Assembly: GCF_002078605.1 (NCBI RefSeq) | Contig: NZ_MSJR01000007.1 | Location: 1-64,000, forward strand | Length of the DNA: 64,000 nt | Direction of reading: 5' to 3' | Origin: Salegentibacter sediminis | Lineage (GTDB): Bacteria > Bacteroidota > Bacteroidia > Flavobacteriales > Flavobacteriaceae | Part shown: positions 1 to 7,472 of the stretch, piece by piece | Position numbering within the stretch: position 1 is the first letter of the stretch | How the letters are laid out: each line of letters starts with the position of its first letter | Notes under the pieces: generated by a model | Database searches by the model: none | What the model was told of the DNA's origin: nothing | Seen by the model: only the letters and a program-made list of their open reading frames with translations | Translations under genes and position numbers: made by a program

Positions 1-2
1 AT

Positions 3-830
3 TACGATCTAGATGGAGAAAACAAGTTTGGTTTTGATAAAGTAATTCTGATTTGCGATATAGATAACATCAGGGGGATTTTTCACAATCGTTATGGGAC
101 AGATATTGATTTTACCGGCTATATAGATAAGTTTTACTCCATAGAAATTTTCGAATATAAATTCTCCAAAGTAATTATTGCTAGTTTTAAAAAATTCTTC
201 AGTAGTATCAATTCAAATAATAATATCGTTCAAGCTCATATTCAAGCAAATTTTGATAGTTATTATTCAAAGGAATTAGCTTTTATTTTAGAGTATTTTA
301 TAAACTCAAATTCCTTAAGCATGCGTAATCTAATTGCGTTTTTAAAAAATCCATATATTCCATCAGACCAAACAATAAAAGCAGGTAAAGGATTTAATAT
401 TTACACGAGTTCAACTCCTATTTTCTTAATCTTTGATATTTTATCAAAACTATATGGAGGTATTGATAACTTATTGAATGCTATTGATAATACGATAGGA
501 AAATTTCCATTAATAGAAATGTCGACTTACAATTCCTATTGGAATTTAAGACTAGGAAACTTAATAATGCTTTTAGACTATAAAAATTCAACCCTAAGAC
601 CTTCAAATAAAGAATTAGAATATTCAGATGAAGAGTTTGATATAAAAGTTATTTATCAAATTGAATCTCATGATTATGGCATAAAAGGTAATGCTACCAA
701 AATTGGAGATGCAAATTCTACTGTTGGTTTAATGGATATGAATCACTTCGCTGAGCGTAGATTACCTTATTTTCAAATACTAAAAAAAGCACTAAAAGTT
801 TTTAAGCAATTACCAAAAAACGAAGCCTAA
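3..830 (+). CDS. C-terminal part of a KAP-like P-loop NTPase (5' end outside window)
   Basis: The reading frame is open from the window edge to the stop at 828-830, so this is the last 275 or so residues of a longer protein. Near the visible start a hydrophobic strand ending in acidic residues (KVILICDIDNI) is followed by HNRYGTDIDFTGYIDKFYSIEIFEY-like text, the arrangement seen after Walker B in KAP-family and related STAND NTPases, where a partner helix follows the ATPase core. The rest is a charged helical tail with no recognisable motif. KAP NTPases are often membrane-linked and several act in phage exclusion, but no defence partner is visible here. The Walker A region is not in the window. 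The first ATG, at 321, is internal and should not be taken as the start. The family assignment rests on about 50 residues. Confidence 0.5.
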   Translation, partial: YDLDGENKFGFDKVILICDIDNIRGIFHNRYGTDIDFTGYIDKFYSIEIFEYKFSKVIIASFKKFFSSINSNNNIVQAHIQANFDSYYSKELAFILEYFINSNSLSMRNLIAFLKNPYIPSDQTIKAGKGFNIYTSSTPIFLIFDILSKLYGGIDNLLNAIDNTIGKFPLIEMSTYNSYWNLRLGNLIMLLDYKNSTLRPSNKELEYSDEEFDIKVIYQIESHDYGIKGNATKIGDANSTVGLMDMNHFAERRLPYFQILKKALKVFKQLPKNEA

Positions 831-840
831 ATAAAATACT

Positions 841-979
841 GTTGGCAATATCGGTTAACGAGCAAATAGCGGCAGACCATCAAAAAATTACAGTTTTGAC
901 TACCTTTAAAAAGATAACATAACCGAAAAATTCAAGTTCCCCGGGTCCGCTACTTGCGTTAACCGGAGACGTTGGCAAC
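841..979. repeat. attC-like 139-bp imperfect inverted repeat
   Basis: The left arm (841-872) and right arm (947-979) are near reverse complements: both hold CGGTTAACG, then CAA-TAGCGG, with a two-base bulge on the left arm and a two-base offset further out. Both outer ends read GTTGGCAA in the same orientation. The spacer is 74 bases. Length, bulged stem and position between a stop codon and the next small gene resemble integron attC sites. The core GTTGGCA does not fit the classical GTTRRRY exactly, and no integrase is in the window, so an intergenic palindromic repeat or a MITE is also possible. Confidence 0.55.
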
Positions 980-1010
980 AAGCTTGAAAAAAATAGCGGT
1001 AAACAAATTA

Positions 1011-1466
1011 ATGATGAAAACAATTTTCGACAAAAATAATAGGGATGAACTCATTGGCAGAATTGGACGAATCAATCAAAATAAAAAAGCCGAATGGGGA
1101 AAAATGAACGTTTACCAAATGCTAAAACATAATACGTATTGGAATGGGTGGATTCTTGGAAAAGGAAACCACACCTATAAACAAACCTTTATGGGAAAAA
1201 TATTTGGGAAGATGGCATTGAAAAAAATGATAAAAGACGAAAAGCCTTTTGACAAAAATATTCCTACATCTGCCCAGTTCAAAGCAAAGGAATTGAATGG
1301 AGATTTGGAAGCTGAAAAATCAAAATGGATTTCATTGTTATGTGAATATGAAAACTATAACAATCCGAATTTTGTCCACGACTTCTTTGGCAAAATGACA
1401 AAAGAACAAATAGGAATCTTAGCTTACAAGCATACTGATCATCATTTAAGACAATTTGGAGTATAA
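1011..1466 (+). CDS. DUF1569 (DinB-like fold) protein
   Basis: This is a protein of about 150 residues matching the DUF1569 family, whose members fold like DinB/YfiT metal-binding four-helix bundles. Family marks are the opening MKTIFDK..RDELIGRI, WGKMNVYQMLKHN with a likely metal-ligand His, and a closing HTDHHLRQFG with more candidate ligands. The reaction is unknown. The frame extends upstream to a TTG at 972, but that codon lies inside the right arm of the attC-like repeat and the extra residues (ATSLKKIAVNKL) do not look like family sequence. ATG 1011 or 1014 is therefore preferred. The acetyltransferase gene follows after 20 bases. Small genes of this kind are common in integron cassettes and other accessory DNA. 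Confidence 0.75.
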   Translation: MMKTIFDKNNRDELIGRIGRINQNKKAEWGKMNVYQMLKHNTYWNGWILGKGNHTYKQTFMGKIFGKMALKKMIKDEKPFDKNIPTSAQFKAKELNGDLEAEKSKWISLLCEYENYNNPNFVHDFFGKMTKEQIGILAYKHTDHHLRQFGV

Positions 1467-1486
1467 AAAAAGCCCGTGGCGATCAA

Positions 1487-1891
1487 ATGAATGACATAAA
1501 ATATAAAGTTGGAATGCTTCCAAAAATATCTGAAATAATCGAAGTTTATGATAATTCAGGAATCAAAAGACCTACAAAAGATAGCGATCGAATAGCAAAA
1601 ATGTATGAAAATTCTAACCTGATAATAACCGCCGCTTGGCTAAATAACGAACTGATTGGAATTTCACGTTCAATAACCGATTTTTGCTATGCCTGCTACT
1701 TATCGGATTTGGCGGTGAAAAGTGAATACCAAAAAGCAGGAATTGGTAAGCAATTAATAAAACTAACAGAAAAAGAAATTGGGGAAGAAACTGCATTAAT
1801 TTTACTTTCTGCACCTATGGCTATGGAATACTATCCAAAAATTGGGTTTAAGAAAGTTAATAATGGGTTTATAATTCCAAGAACTAAATAA
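1487..1891 (+). CDS. GNAT family N-acetyltransferase
   Basis: This 134-residue protein has the GNAT fold. A beta4 strand (YLSDLAVKSEY) leads into the acetyl-CoA pyrophosphate loop Q82-x-x-G85-x-G87 (QKAGIG) and its helix, and the C-terminal part has the usual MEYYPKIGFKKV segment. It should transfer an acetyl group from acetyl-CoA to an amine, but the acceptor cannot be read from the sequence. It starts 20 bases after the DUF1569 gene, so the two may share a transcript or form one cassette. A degraded half copy of the upstream repeat follows it at 1927-1971. The start is an ATG with no Shine-Dalgarno sequence, as usual in this phylum. Confidence 0.85.
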   Translation: MNDIKYKVGMLPKISEIIEVYDNSGIKRPTKDSDRIAKMYENSNLIITAAWLNNELIGISRSITDFCYACYLSDLAVKSEYQKAGIGKQLIKLTEKEIGEETALILLSAPMAMEYYPKIGFKKVNNGFIIPRTK

Positions 1892-1926
1892 GGAATATAA
1901 AATTAAAAAAGTGAAAAGAAATCACC

Positions 1927-1971
1927 TAGTTCCCATGCCCCTACTTGCCTTAACAAAATCCGTTCCCCTAC
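1927..1971. repeat. Degenerate half copy of the attC-like repeat
   Basis: This stretch aligns with 934-979 of the attC-like element: GTTCCC, then CTACTTGC, TTAAC and CGTT, with scattered mismatches. No matching left arm lies between the acetyltransferase stop and this copy, so it could not form the same hairpin. With the upstream element it brackets the DUF1569-GNAT pair. Confidence 0.4.
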
Positions 1972-1999
1972 ATTTTTTTAGAAATACCGTGAGTTTAAT

Positions 2000-2818
2000 T
2001 TGAAGGAAAAAGATAACATCAAATATATAGGAGGATCTAGAATAGGGTCAAGGAATTTAACTATTCCGTTTGCTTCATTAATTATTAGTGAGGAAAAACT
2101 TGAACTCAACAATACAGGATTTCAAAACTTAATATTCTATCCTCAAGATCTGGTAAATATCGAAGAAGTCTATTATTTCCCATGGATAGCGCAAGGAATA
2201 AAAATTAAACATAAGATCTCCGGGTACGACAAAAATATAATTTTTTGGAGTTATAATGATCCAAAGAAAATCATTCAAAGCATTCAAAATAAGGGTCTGT
2301 TAAGAGATAAAAAATTAAACACAGAAAAACTTCCTTCAAAAAGATCAACTTCTTTGAGAAAAGAAAAATTCGCTATTTCACCAATTGTAATAATATCAGT
2401 TTTCGTATTAATCTTATTCGGTGCAGTAATGCTTTACAATAGCTCCACAGCATATGATAATTATTATACTTTAGAAAAATCATCAAAAATTCACCTGGAG
2501 GTAAGAAAAAAGAGGATTGACCATGGTACCGCTTTTTTAAATAATAAGCTCATAATTCCGGTGGGCACTAAATTAGTTTCTGATAAACCAGATTGGTTTA
2601 AAATCAAAAACCAGCCTATTATTGGGAGTCAGTCCCATAGAAATCCGTCATTTACAGATTTAAACGAGCCTTTCCTTATCATTAAAAATGCAAATACATT
2701 CGATTTACAGGTTGTAAAATATGAAGACACCTTAACCTTTGAACTTCCAGATCCCAATTATAAAGATCCTAATGACCCCACTTTTAAAGATTTATATCAT
2801 CAATTATTTAAGGACTAG
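2000..2818 (+). CDS. Uncharacterised single-pass membrane protein with PH-like N-terminus
   Basis: This 272-residue protein is not recognised. Residues 10-100 are beta-rich and resemble a small PH-like domain (a run such as LIFYPQDLVNIEEVYYFPW). A single transmembrane segment follows at about 127-146 after a basic stretch, and residues 150-272 are soluble and end in an Asp/Pro-rich tail. The predicted topology is cytoplasmic N-terminus and periplasmic C-terminus. No in-frame ATG fits the N-terminus, so TTG at 2000 is the likely start; a GTG at 1989 is out of frame and closes at once. The gene stands alone, with the degraded repeat upstream and a 160-base spacer downstream. No function is proposed. 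Confidence 0.6.
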   Translation: MKEKDNIKYIGGSRIGSRNLTIPFASLIISEEKLELNNTGFQNLIFYPQDLVNIEEVYYFPWIAQGIKIKHKISGYDKNIIFWSYNDPKKIIQSIQNKGLLRDKKLNTEKLPSKRSTSLRKEKFAISPIVIISVFVLILFGAVMLYNSSTAYDNYYTLEKSSKIHLEVRKKRIDHGTAFLNNKLIIPVGTKLVSDKPDWFKIKNQPIIGSQSHRNPSFTDLNEPFLIIKNANTFDLQVVKYEDTLTFELPDPNYKDPNDPTFKDLYHQLFKD

Positions 2819-2940
2819 AAAAACGATACTACATCTATTGACATTAAAGCCAAAATCAAACCTGGGGCAGTTTTTTCCTTTATTTAAGGCTTGAAAAAGG
2901 CTGCTTTATTTCAACCACTACTTTTGGCTTAAAAATGTTT

Positions 2941-2948
2941 TACCTTTG
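2941..2948 (+). promoter_or_regulatory. Candidate -7 promoter box for the two-component operon
   Basis: TACCTTTG matches the Bacteroidota -7 element TAnnTTTG and lies 29 bases before the histidine kinase start. A TTTG at 2923-2926 is only 14 bases upstream, closer than the usual 19-21, so the -33 box is not convincing. Confidence 0.4.
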
Positions 2949-2977
2949 TTGGAGAGCTCTTAAACATCTTTTAGCCT

Positions 2978-4075
2978 ATGCCCTTCAATATCTCCCTTGA
3001 GGAAAAACTTCAGGAACGCATCAAAGAACTCTCTTGTTTGTATAAAGTCTCCTCTGCCATAAGAGAGCACAACGAATCGGTTGCTGATACTATTGAGGCT
3101 ATTATTCACATTCTAAAAAACGCCTGGAGATTTCCTTCCCAGGCTACTGTAGAGATAAAAATTGAGGATCAGAAAAAAAGTACGGGGCCTGTTCCTGATA
3201 AATCTCACTTCCAGGAAAGCAGTATAAAACTCTTTAAAAAGAATATCGGGTTTATCAGGGTTCATTACCCATCTAAAGATCTCTCACTTGCACATTTTTT
3301 AATAGAAGAACAGCGCCTATTGGATAAAGTAGCTTATGAGATCACATTATTCCTGGAACGCCTACATGTGAAGAATCAAGAGGAGCGCATTAAACAAACA
3401 GCCCAAAGAAACGACCGCCTGAGTATTCTTGGAGAAATAACCGCAGGAATCGCCCACGAGCTTAATACTCCTCTGGGAAACATCCTTGGGTTTGCTGAAT
3501 TTATTGAGTCCAAAACCACAGATAAACAAATAAAGAAAGATGCTCAAAAGATTATTAAGGCCGCAGTGCATTCTCGTGAAGTGGTTAAGAAACTCATCTT
3601 TTTTTCCTGTGAAATGCCACAGAATATTCAACTTACCAGCATAAAACCCGTGGTAACCCAGGCCCTGGCTTTAATGGAACCAAATTTCAAAAAAGCCGGG
3701 ATTAGCTATGAATTGAACTATGAGGATCCTGAATTAAAAATGCAAATAGATCCTATACAGTTAACGCAGGTGATCTTTAACCTTCTGATTAATGCTATTT
3801 ATCATTCACCCAAGGGCTCTCTTATTAAAATAAATATCTACAGGGATGATCCCAATTTATTTTTGGAAATTGCTGATCAAGGAAGTGGTATAAAGCCTGA
3901 AAATAAAAGCCGCATCTTCGAGCCGTTTTTTACCACCAAACCCATTGGGGAGGGATCGGGCCTTGGGCTTAGTGTTGTGCACGGAATAATTAAAAGCCAC
4001 CGGGGTGAAATAGAAGCTCTGGATAATACTCCCAAAGGCACTATTTTTAAAGTCCGTTTGCCTATAAAAATATAG
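2978..4075 (+). CDS. Sensor histidine kinase with GAF-like input domain
   Basis: This 365-residue kinase has no transmembrane segment, so it is probably cytoplasmic. Residues 1-125 resemble a GAF-type sensor domain. The HisKA H-box (GEITAGIAHELNTPLGN) places the phosphorylated His at residue 160. The HATPase domain shows the N box (NLLINAIYHSPKG), G1 (DQGSGI), F box (FEPFFTTK) and G2 (GEGSGLGLSV). It should autophosphorylate in response to an unknown internal signal and pass the phosphate to the response regulator whose start is two bases after its stop. The pair with a sigma-54 activator recalls the NtrB/NtrC arrangement, but the input domain is not NtrB-like. Confidence 0.92.
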   Translation: MPFNISLEEKLQERIKELSCLYKVSSAIREHNESVADTIEAIIHILKNAWRFPSQATVEIKIEDQKKSTGPVPDKSHFQESSIKLFKKNIGFIRVHYPSKDLSLAHFLIEEQRLLDKVAYEITLFLERLHVKNQEERIKQTAQRNDRLSILGEITAGIAHELNTPLGNILGFAEFIESKTTDKQIKKDAQKIIKAAVHSREVVKKLIFFSCEMPQNIQLTSIKPVVTQALALMEPNFKKAGISYELNYEDPELKMQIDPIQLTQVIFNLLINAIYHSPKGSLIKINIYRDDPNLFLEIADQGSGIKPENKSRIFEPFFTTKPIGEGSGLGLSVVHGIIKSHRGEIEALDNTPKGTIFKVRLPIKI

Positions 4076-4077
4076 TT

Positions 4078-5400
4078 ATGCAGGTTTATAAGGAAAATAT
4101 TCTGATTGTAGATGATGACTTTGATATGTTGGAGGTCCTTCAACGCAATCTCAAAGCAGAAAATTATCACGTTTACAAAGCCTCATCGGTACTGGAGGCC
4201 CTGGATATACTTAAGAACAGCAAGATTGAATTATTAATAACCGATTTACAGATGCCGGGTTTAAATGGAATGGAGCTTATTAAATATGCCTCTGATAATT
4301 TTCCGGATCTCCCAAAACTGGTAATTACCGGATTTCCCTCAGTCGATGGTGCTGTTGAGGCTATACAGGCAGGAGCCCTGGATTATTTATCTAAACCATT
4401 TACCCGAAAGGAACTCCTTAAATCAGTAAAAAAATCCCTTGCCAAAGCTACATTCAGTCCTAAAAAAGAAAGCCCTACTCAGACAGAAACAAAAGTCTAT
4501 GCGGGAATGGTAGGACAATCCCCGGCTTTTCATAAGATTGTAGACCTTATTGATCGCGTTAAAAACAACCGTGCCACTATTCTCATTCAGGGAGAAAGCG
4601 GAACGGGAAAAGAGCTGGTGGCCAGGGCCATACATTATAAAGGCTCCTATGCCGCGAATCCATTCATCGCCGTAAACTGTGGAGCTATTCCTGAAAACCT
4701 GTTGGAGTCTGAGCTTTTCGGCTATGTGAAGGGGGCTTTTACCGGAGCAAACGAAACCAGGCCGGGTTACTTTCAGGCTGCAAACGGCGGCACAATCTTT
4801 CTGGATGAAATTGGGACAGCATCACAGGCAGTACAGGTAAGTTTGCTGCGGGTGCTCCAGGAAAAAGAAGTGAGAATGTTGGGGGCCAGAAATACCGATA
4901 AAATAAACCTAAGGGTCATCGCTGCCACCAATAACGATCTCCAGGAAATGATGCGAAATGGCAGTTTTAGAGAAGATCTCTTTTATAGGCTTAATGTTGT
5001 AGATATCCAGGTCCCGCCCTTAAGAGACCGCAAAGAGGATATCCCATCTTTAGCCCACACATTTTTAAAGAAATACCAGAGCGAATACGGCAAAAAGGAA
5101 CTTAAAATTAGTCCGAAGGCTATTGAAATCCTGAAAAAATATAACTGGCCCGGGAATATCAGGGAACTGGAAAATGTAATTCAACGCTCTATAATAATGA
5201 GTGAGGATATTATAGACGTGGCCCAATTACCCTCCTGGGTGAAGCATCAAATGCCCGAAATAGATCCCGGCTTAATAAGTCTGAAGGAAATAGAGAAACA
5301 ACATATTCTGAAGGTTCTTGCGATGACCGAACAGAATAAAACCAAAGCTGCTGAAATATTAGGAATAGATCGCAAAACCCTTCGCGAAAAGCTCAAATAA
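4078..5400 (+). CDS. Sigma-54-dependent response regulator (NtrC family)
   Basis: The 440-residue protein has the full NtrC layout. The receiver domain (1-120) has acidic pocket VDDD and phosphoacceptor Asp56 (ITDLQMPG). The AAA+ domain (about 145-370) has Walker A GESGTGKE and the sigma-54 contact loop GAFTGA at 219-224. A Fis-type helix-turn-helix closes the protein (TKAAEILGIDRKTLREKLK). It should activate RNA polymerase-sigma54 from enhancer sites when phosphorylated by the upstream kinase. The spacer that follows carries tandem 17-bp repeats and a -24/-12-like element, making the Cys/His protein and glutamate dehydrogenase its most obvious local targets. Confidence 0.95.
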   Translation: MQVYKENILIVDDDFDMLEVLQRNLKAENYHVYKASSVLEALDILKNSKIELLITDLQMPGLNGMELIKYASDNFPDLPKLVITGFPSVDGAVEAIQAGALDYLSKPFTRKELLKSVKKSLAKATFSPKKESPTQTETKVYAGMVGQSPAFHKIVDLIDRVKNNRATILIQGESGTGKELVARAIHYKGSYAANPFIAVNCGAIPENLLESELFGYVKGAFTGANETRPGYFQAANGGTIFLDEIGTASQAVQVSLLRVLQEKEVRMLGARNTDKINLRVIAATNNDLQEMMRNGSFREDLFYRLNVVDIQVPPLRDRKEDIPSLAHTFLKKYQSEYGKKELKISPKAIEILKKYNWPGNIRELENVIQRSIIMSEDIIDVAQLPSWVKHQMPEIDPGLISLKEIEKQHILKVLAMTEQNKTKAAEILGIDRKTLREKLK

Positions 5401-5403
5401 TTT

Positions 5404-5439
5404 CCGGGTAATTTCTCTCCGCCCGGGTGACTTCTCTCC
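5404..5439. promoter_or_regulatory. Tandem 17-bp direct repeats, candidate enhancer (UAS)
   Basis: Two copies of CCGGGTRAYTTCTCTCC lie at 5404-5420 and 5423-5439, 19 bases start to start, matching at 15 of 17 positions. They sit about 90-125 bases upstream of a -24/-12-like element and just after the gene for a sigma-54 activator, the usual place and distance for an upstream activating sequence. Enhancer sites of this class are more often palindromic, so the assignment is inference. Confidence 0.45.
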
Positions 5440-5450
5440 AGTCCATTTTA

Positions 5451-5474
5451 AAAATTTAAATGCCTTTAAATTTT
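5451..5474. repeat. Perfect 10-bp inverted repeat, AT-rich
   Basis: AAAATTTAAA at 5451-5460 and TTTAAATTTT at 5465-5474 are exact reverse complements around TGCC. The element lies between the tandem repeats and the -24/-12-like box, where a DNA-bending protein or repressor could act. It has no terminator U-tract. Confidence 0.4.
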
Positions 5475-5528
5475 CATTATACTGAAAATCAGTGTTTTAT
5501 GACGCACATCCCTCATGGATTTTCTGTC

Positions 5529-5544
5529 GGGCACAGGCTTTGAC
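5529..5544 (+). promoter_or_regulatory. Candidate sigma-54 (-24/-12) promoter
   Basis: GGGCACAGGCTTTGAC aligns with the sigma-54 consensus TGGCACRNNNNTTGCW. The -24 GG and the spacing are kept and TTG is present, but the -12 GC reads GA. Transcription would begin near 5555, about 20 bases before the ATG of the small Cys/His protein. The -12 mismatch keeps confidence moderate. Confidence 0.4.
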
Positions 5545-5574
5545 TTAAGTGGAAGGAACTTAAAATGAATATTT

Positions 5575-5739
5575 ATGAATATGCCTGAAATGCCGGTCAC
5601 GAAAGTATTGGAGGAACTGCCCGATAATTTACCAAGACCGGGAAATGATCTTCTTAAGAGTTTGTGTTTCAACTGCGATTTGAGACATCAATGCACCTGG
5701 AAAGAAACCAGGAAATTATATTGTGAACACTTTGAATAA
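5575..5739 (+). CDS. Small Cys/His-rich protein (54 aa)
   Basis: A 54-codon frame runs from ATG 5575 to TAA 5737-5739 and fills most of the spacer before glutamate dehydrogenase. The first 30 residues are Pro/Leu-rich without a motif. The C-terminal 24 carry six possible metal ligands, C31-x2-C34-x3-H38-x-C40 and C50-x-H52, spaced like a small zinc- or iron-binding knuckle. ATG 5581 or 5590 could also serve as start. The frame ends nine bases before the dehydrogenase ATG, so both genes probably share a transcript. The ligand pattern and tight packing make it likely to be a real gene. Its function is unknown; a metal or redox sensing role tied to the dehydrogenase is speculation. Confidence 0.6.
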   Translation: MNMPEMPVTKVLEELPDNLPRPGNDLLKSLCFNCDLRHQCTWKETRKLYCEHFE

Positions 5740-5747
5740 AATAAAAT

Positions 5748-7028
5748 ATGACAACTTCTCAAACAGTAAATAAGCAAAGCATGTACGAAACGGTTTTAAA
5801 ACAATTCAATAAAACCGCCGACATCATTAACCTGCATTCTAATATTAGAAAAATACTTGGTATCACCAATAATGAAATAATTGTCCATTTTCCTGTAAAA
5901 ATGGATGATGGAAAGGTAGAGGTTTTTACCGGGTACAGAGTTCAACACAATAATGCCTTAGGTCCTTACAAAGGAGGCCTGCGTTATCATCCTACCGTAG
6001 ATGTGGATGCTGCAAAAGCCCTGGCGATGTGGATGACCTGGAAAACTTCGCTTGCAGGCCTTCCTTACGGAGGTGCAAAAGGAGGAATCCAAATTGATCC
6101 CCGTAACTATTCTGATGCCGAGCTGGAAAGGATTACAAGAAGATTCACCTATGCCCTGGGAGAGAATATTGGTCCTGAACACGATATTCCCGCTCCCGAT
6201 GTGAATACCAATGCCCAAACTATGGCCTGGATCGCAGACACCTATATGTCTACGATTTCCTCTTCCGAAAGATCTCAAAATCAACATGTGGTCACAGGAA
6301 AACCTGTTGGCTCTGGCGGTCTCGAAGGCCGCGATCGGGCTACCGGATTTGGGGTGTATCTTACGATTAAAGAATTAATAAAATCTAAAGGTGAAAACCT
6401 GAAAGGGAAAACTTTTATCGTTCAGGGATTTGGTAATGTTGGTTACTGGGCCTCCAAATTTTTAACCGAAGACGGTGCAAAACTAATCGCCGTACAGGAT
6501 GCTCACGCAACCTTATATAATGAAAACGGAATTGCAGTTGAAGAATTATCACAGCACTCCAGCCCACGAAAAGGATCTATAAAAGGATTTTCTAGTGCTA
6601 ATGAAATTGATCCCGAGAGCTTTTTCGGTCTGGAGTGTGATATTCTTATCCCCGCAGCGCTGGGAAATCAAATCACCGATGACAATGCTTATATGATACA
6701 GGCTCCAATAGTAGCCGAAGGTGCTAATGGGCCTACAACTTCTGAAGGAGAAAAAATTCTACTTGAAAAAGGAGTCACAATAATTCCTGATATTCTATGT
6801 AATTCTGGAGGAGTGATAGGAAGCTATTTTGAATGGTTACAAAATCGTAACGGGGAGCTATGGGAACTCGACGAGGTCATGAACAAACTGGAAAAAAAGA
6901 TATTGCAGGTATTTAAAAAAGTTCAAACCGAAGTGAATGATTCTCAAACAGATTGGAGAACCGCTGCCTATGTAATTGCGATTTCCAGAATAGAAACCGC
7001 CTATAACCAAAGAGGAATTTTTCCTTAG
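5748..7028 (+). CDS. gdhA: Glutamate dehydrogenase (Glu/Leu/Phe/Val family)
   Basis: This 426-residue enzyme should interconvert glutamate with 2-oxoglutarate and ammonia using NAD(P). The N-terminal dimerisation/substrate domain contains GPYKGGLRYHP and the catalytic-lysine motif LPYGGAKGGIQIDP. The Rossmann domain has the glycine motif VQGFGNVG, and a late EGANGPT contacts the nicotinamide. At about 420 residues it is the short hexameric type usual in Firmicutes, archaea and Bacteroidota. Cofactor preference cannot be read safely. It follows the Cys/His protein by eight bases and precedes the Rnk-like gene, downstream of a sigma-54 two-component system, a context consistent with nitrogen-responsive control. 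Confidence 0.93.
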   Translation: MTTSQTVNKQSMYETVLKQFNKTADIINLHSNIRKILGITNNEIIVHFPVKMDDGKVEVFTGYRVQHNNALGPYKGGLRYHPTVDVDAAKALAMWMTWKTSLAGLPYGGAKGGIQIDPRNYSDAELERITRRFTYALGENIGPEHDIPAPDVNTNAQTMAWIADTYMSTISSSERSQNQHVVTGKPVGSGGLEGRDRATGFGVYLTIKELIKSKGENLKGKTFIVQGFGNVGYWASKFLTEDGAKLIAVQDAHATLYNENGIAVEELSQHSSPRKGSIKGFSSANEIDPESFFGLECDILIPAALGNQITDDNAYMIQAPIVAEGANGPTTSEGEKILLEKGVTIIPDILCNSGGVIGSYFEWLQNRNGELWELDEVMNKLEKKILQVFKKVQTEVNDSQTDWRTAAYVIAISRIETAYNQRGIFP

Positions 7029-7058
7029 ACAGTAAATAATATTTTAAAAATAGAACAG

Positions 7059-7472
7059 ATGAAGTACGGTGTGATAATAATTGAAAAGAAAGAAAAGGAA
7101 TACTTGAACCGTATAATCTCAATGGCCCAATATTACAAGGATGTAAATTATAAGGACTCCATTCATAAATTAAACGAAGAATTGAAATATGCCCGTGTTT
7201 TAAGCAATAAAGAGATGCCCGATGACGTGGTGCGTTTTAACTCATTTGTAAGCATTACCACCCCTTTCAACGTTTCAAGGGAATACCAGATAGTTACCCC
7301 GGAGAAAAGCGACATCAGGCAAAACAAAATTTCAATTCTTGCCCCAATGGGGCTGGCACTTTTTGGTTACGCCAGGGGGGACACGTTGAAATGGAATTTT
7401 CCTACAGGGGAAAATATTATTAGCATTGAGGATGTAAGACAGCAGGAAGTAAAATTAGAAACAAAAAAATGA
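7059..7472 (+). CDS. GreA/GreB C-terminal (Rnk-like) domain protein
   Basis: This 137-residue protein has a short helical N-terminus and, from about residue 50, the FKBP-like domain of transcription factors GreA/GreB and of Rnk. Telling stretches are VRFNSFVSITTP, the acidic middle, APMGLALFGYARGDTLKWNFP and a closing IEDVRQQ. It lacks the long coiled coil of GreA, so it should bind RNA polymerase without inserting into the secondary channel as GreA does. The gene lies 30 bases after glutamate dehydrogenase and overlaps the next gene by four bases, so it is probably co-transcribed with both. A modulatory role in transcription is inferred from the family. Confidence 0.8.
   Translation: MKYGVIIIEKKEKEYLNRIISMAQYYKDVNYKDSIHKLNEELKYARVLSNKEMPDDVVRFNSFVSITTPFNVSREYQIVTPEKSDIRQNKISILAPMGLALFGYARGDTLKWNFPTGENIISIEDVRQQEVKLETKK

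Noticed and set aside
972-1010. TTG start at 972 for the DUF1569 gene
   Set aside because: It lies in the right arm of the attC-like repeat and the added residues do not match the family; ATG 1011/1014 fits the normal N-terminus.
5404-5427. CCGGG...CCCGG inverted repeat as terminator of the response-regulator gene
   Set aside because: No T-tract follows and the sequence is better explained by the tandem 17-bp repeats.
5466-5672. Minus-strand frame of 68 codons opposite the Cys/His gene
   Set aside because: It is antisense to a more protein-like plus-strand frame with clustered metal ligands and has no recognisable motif.
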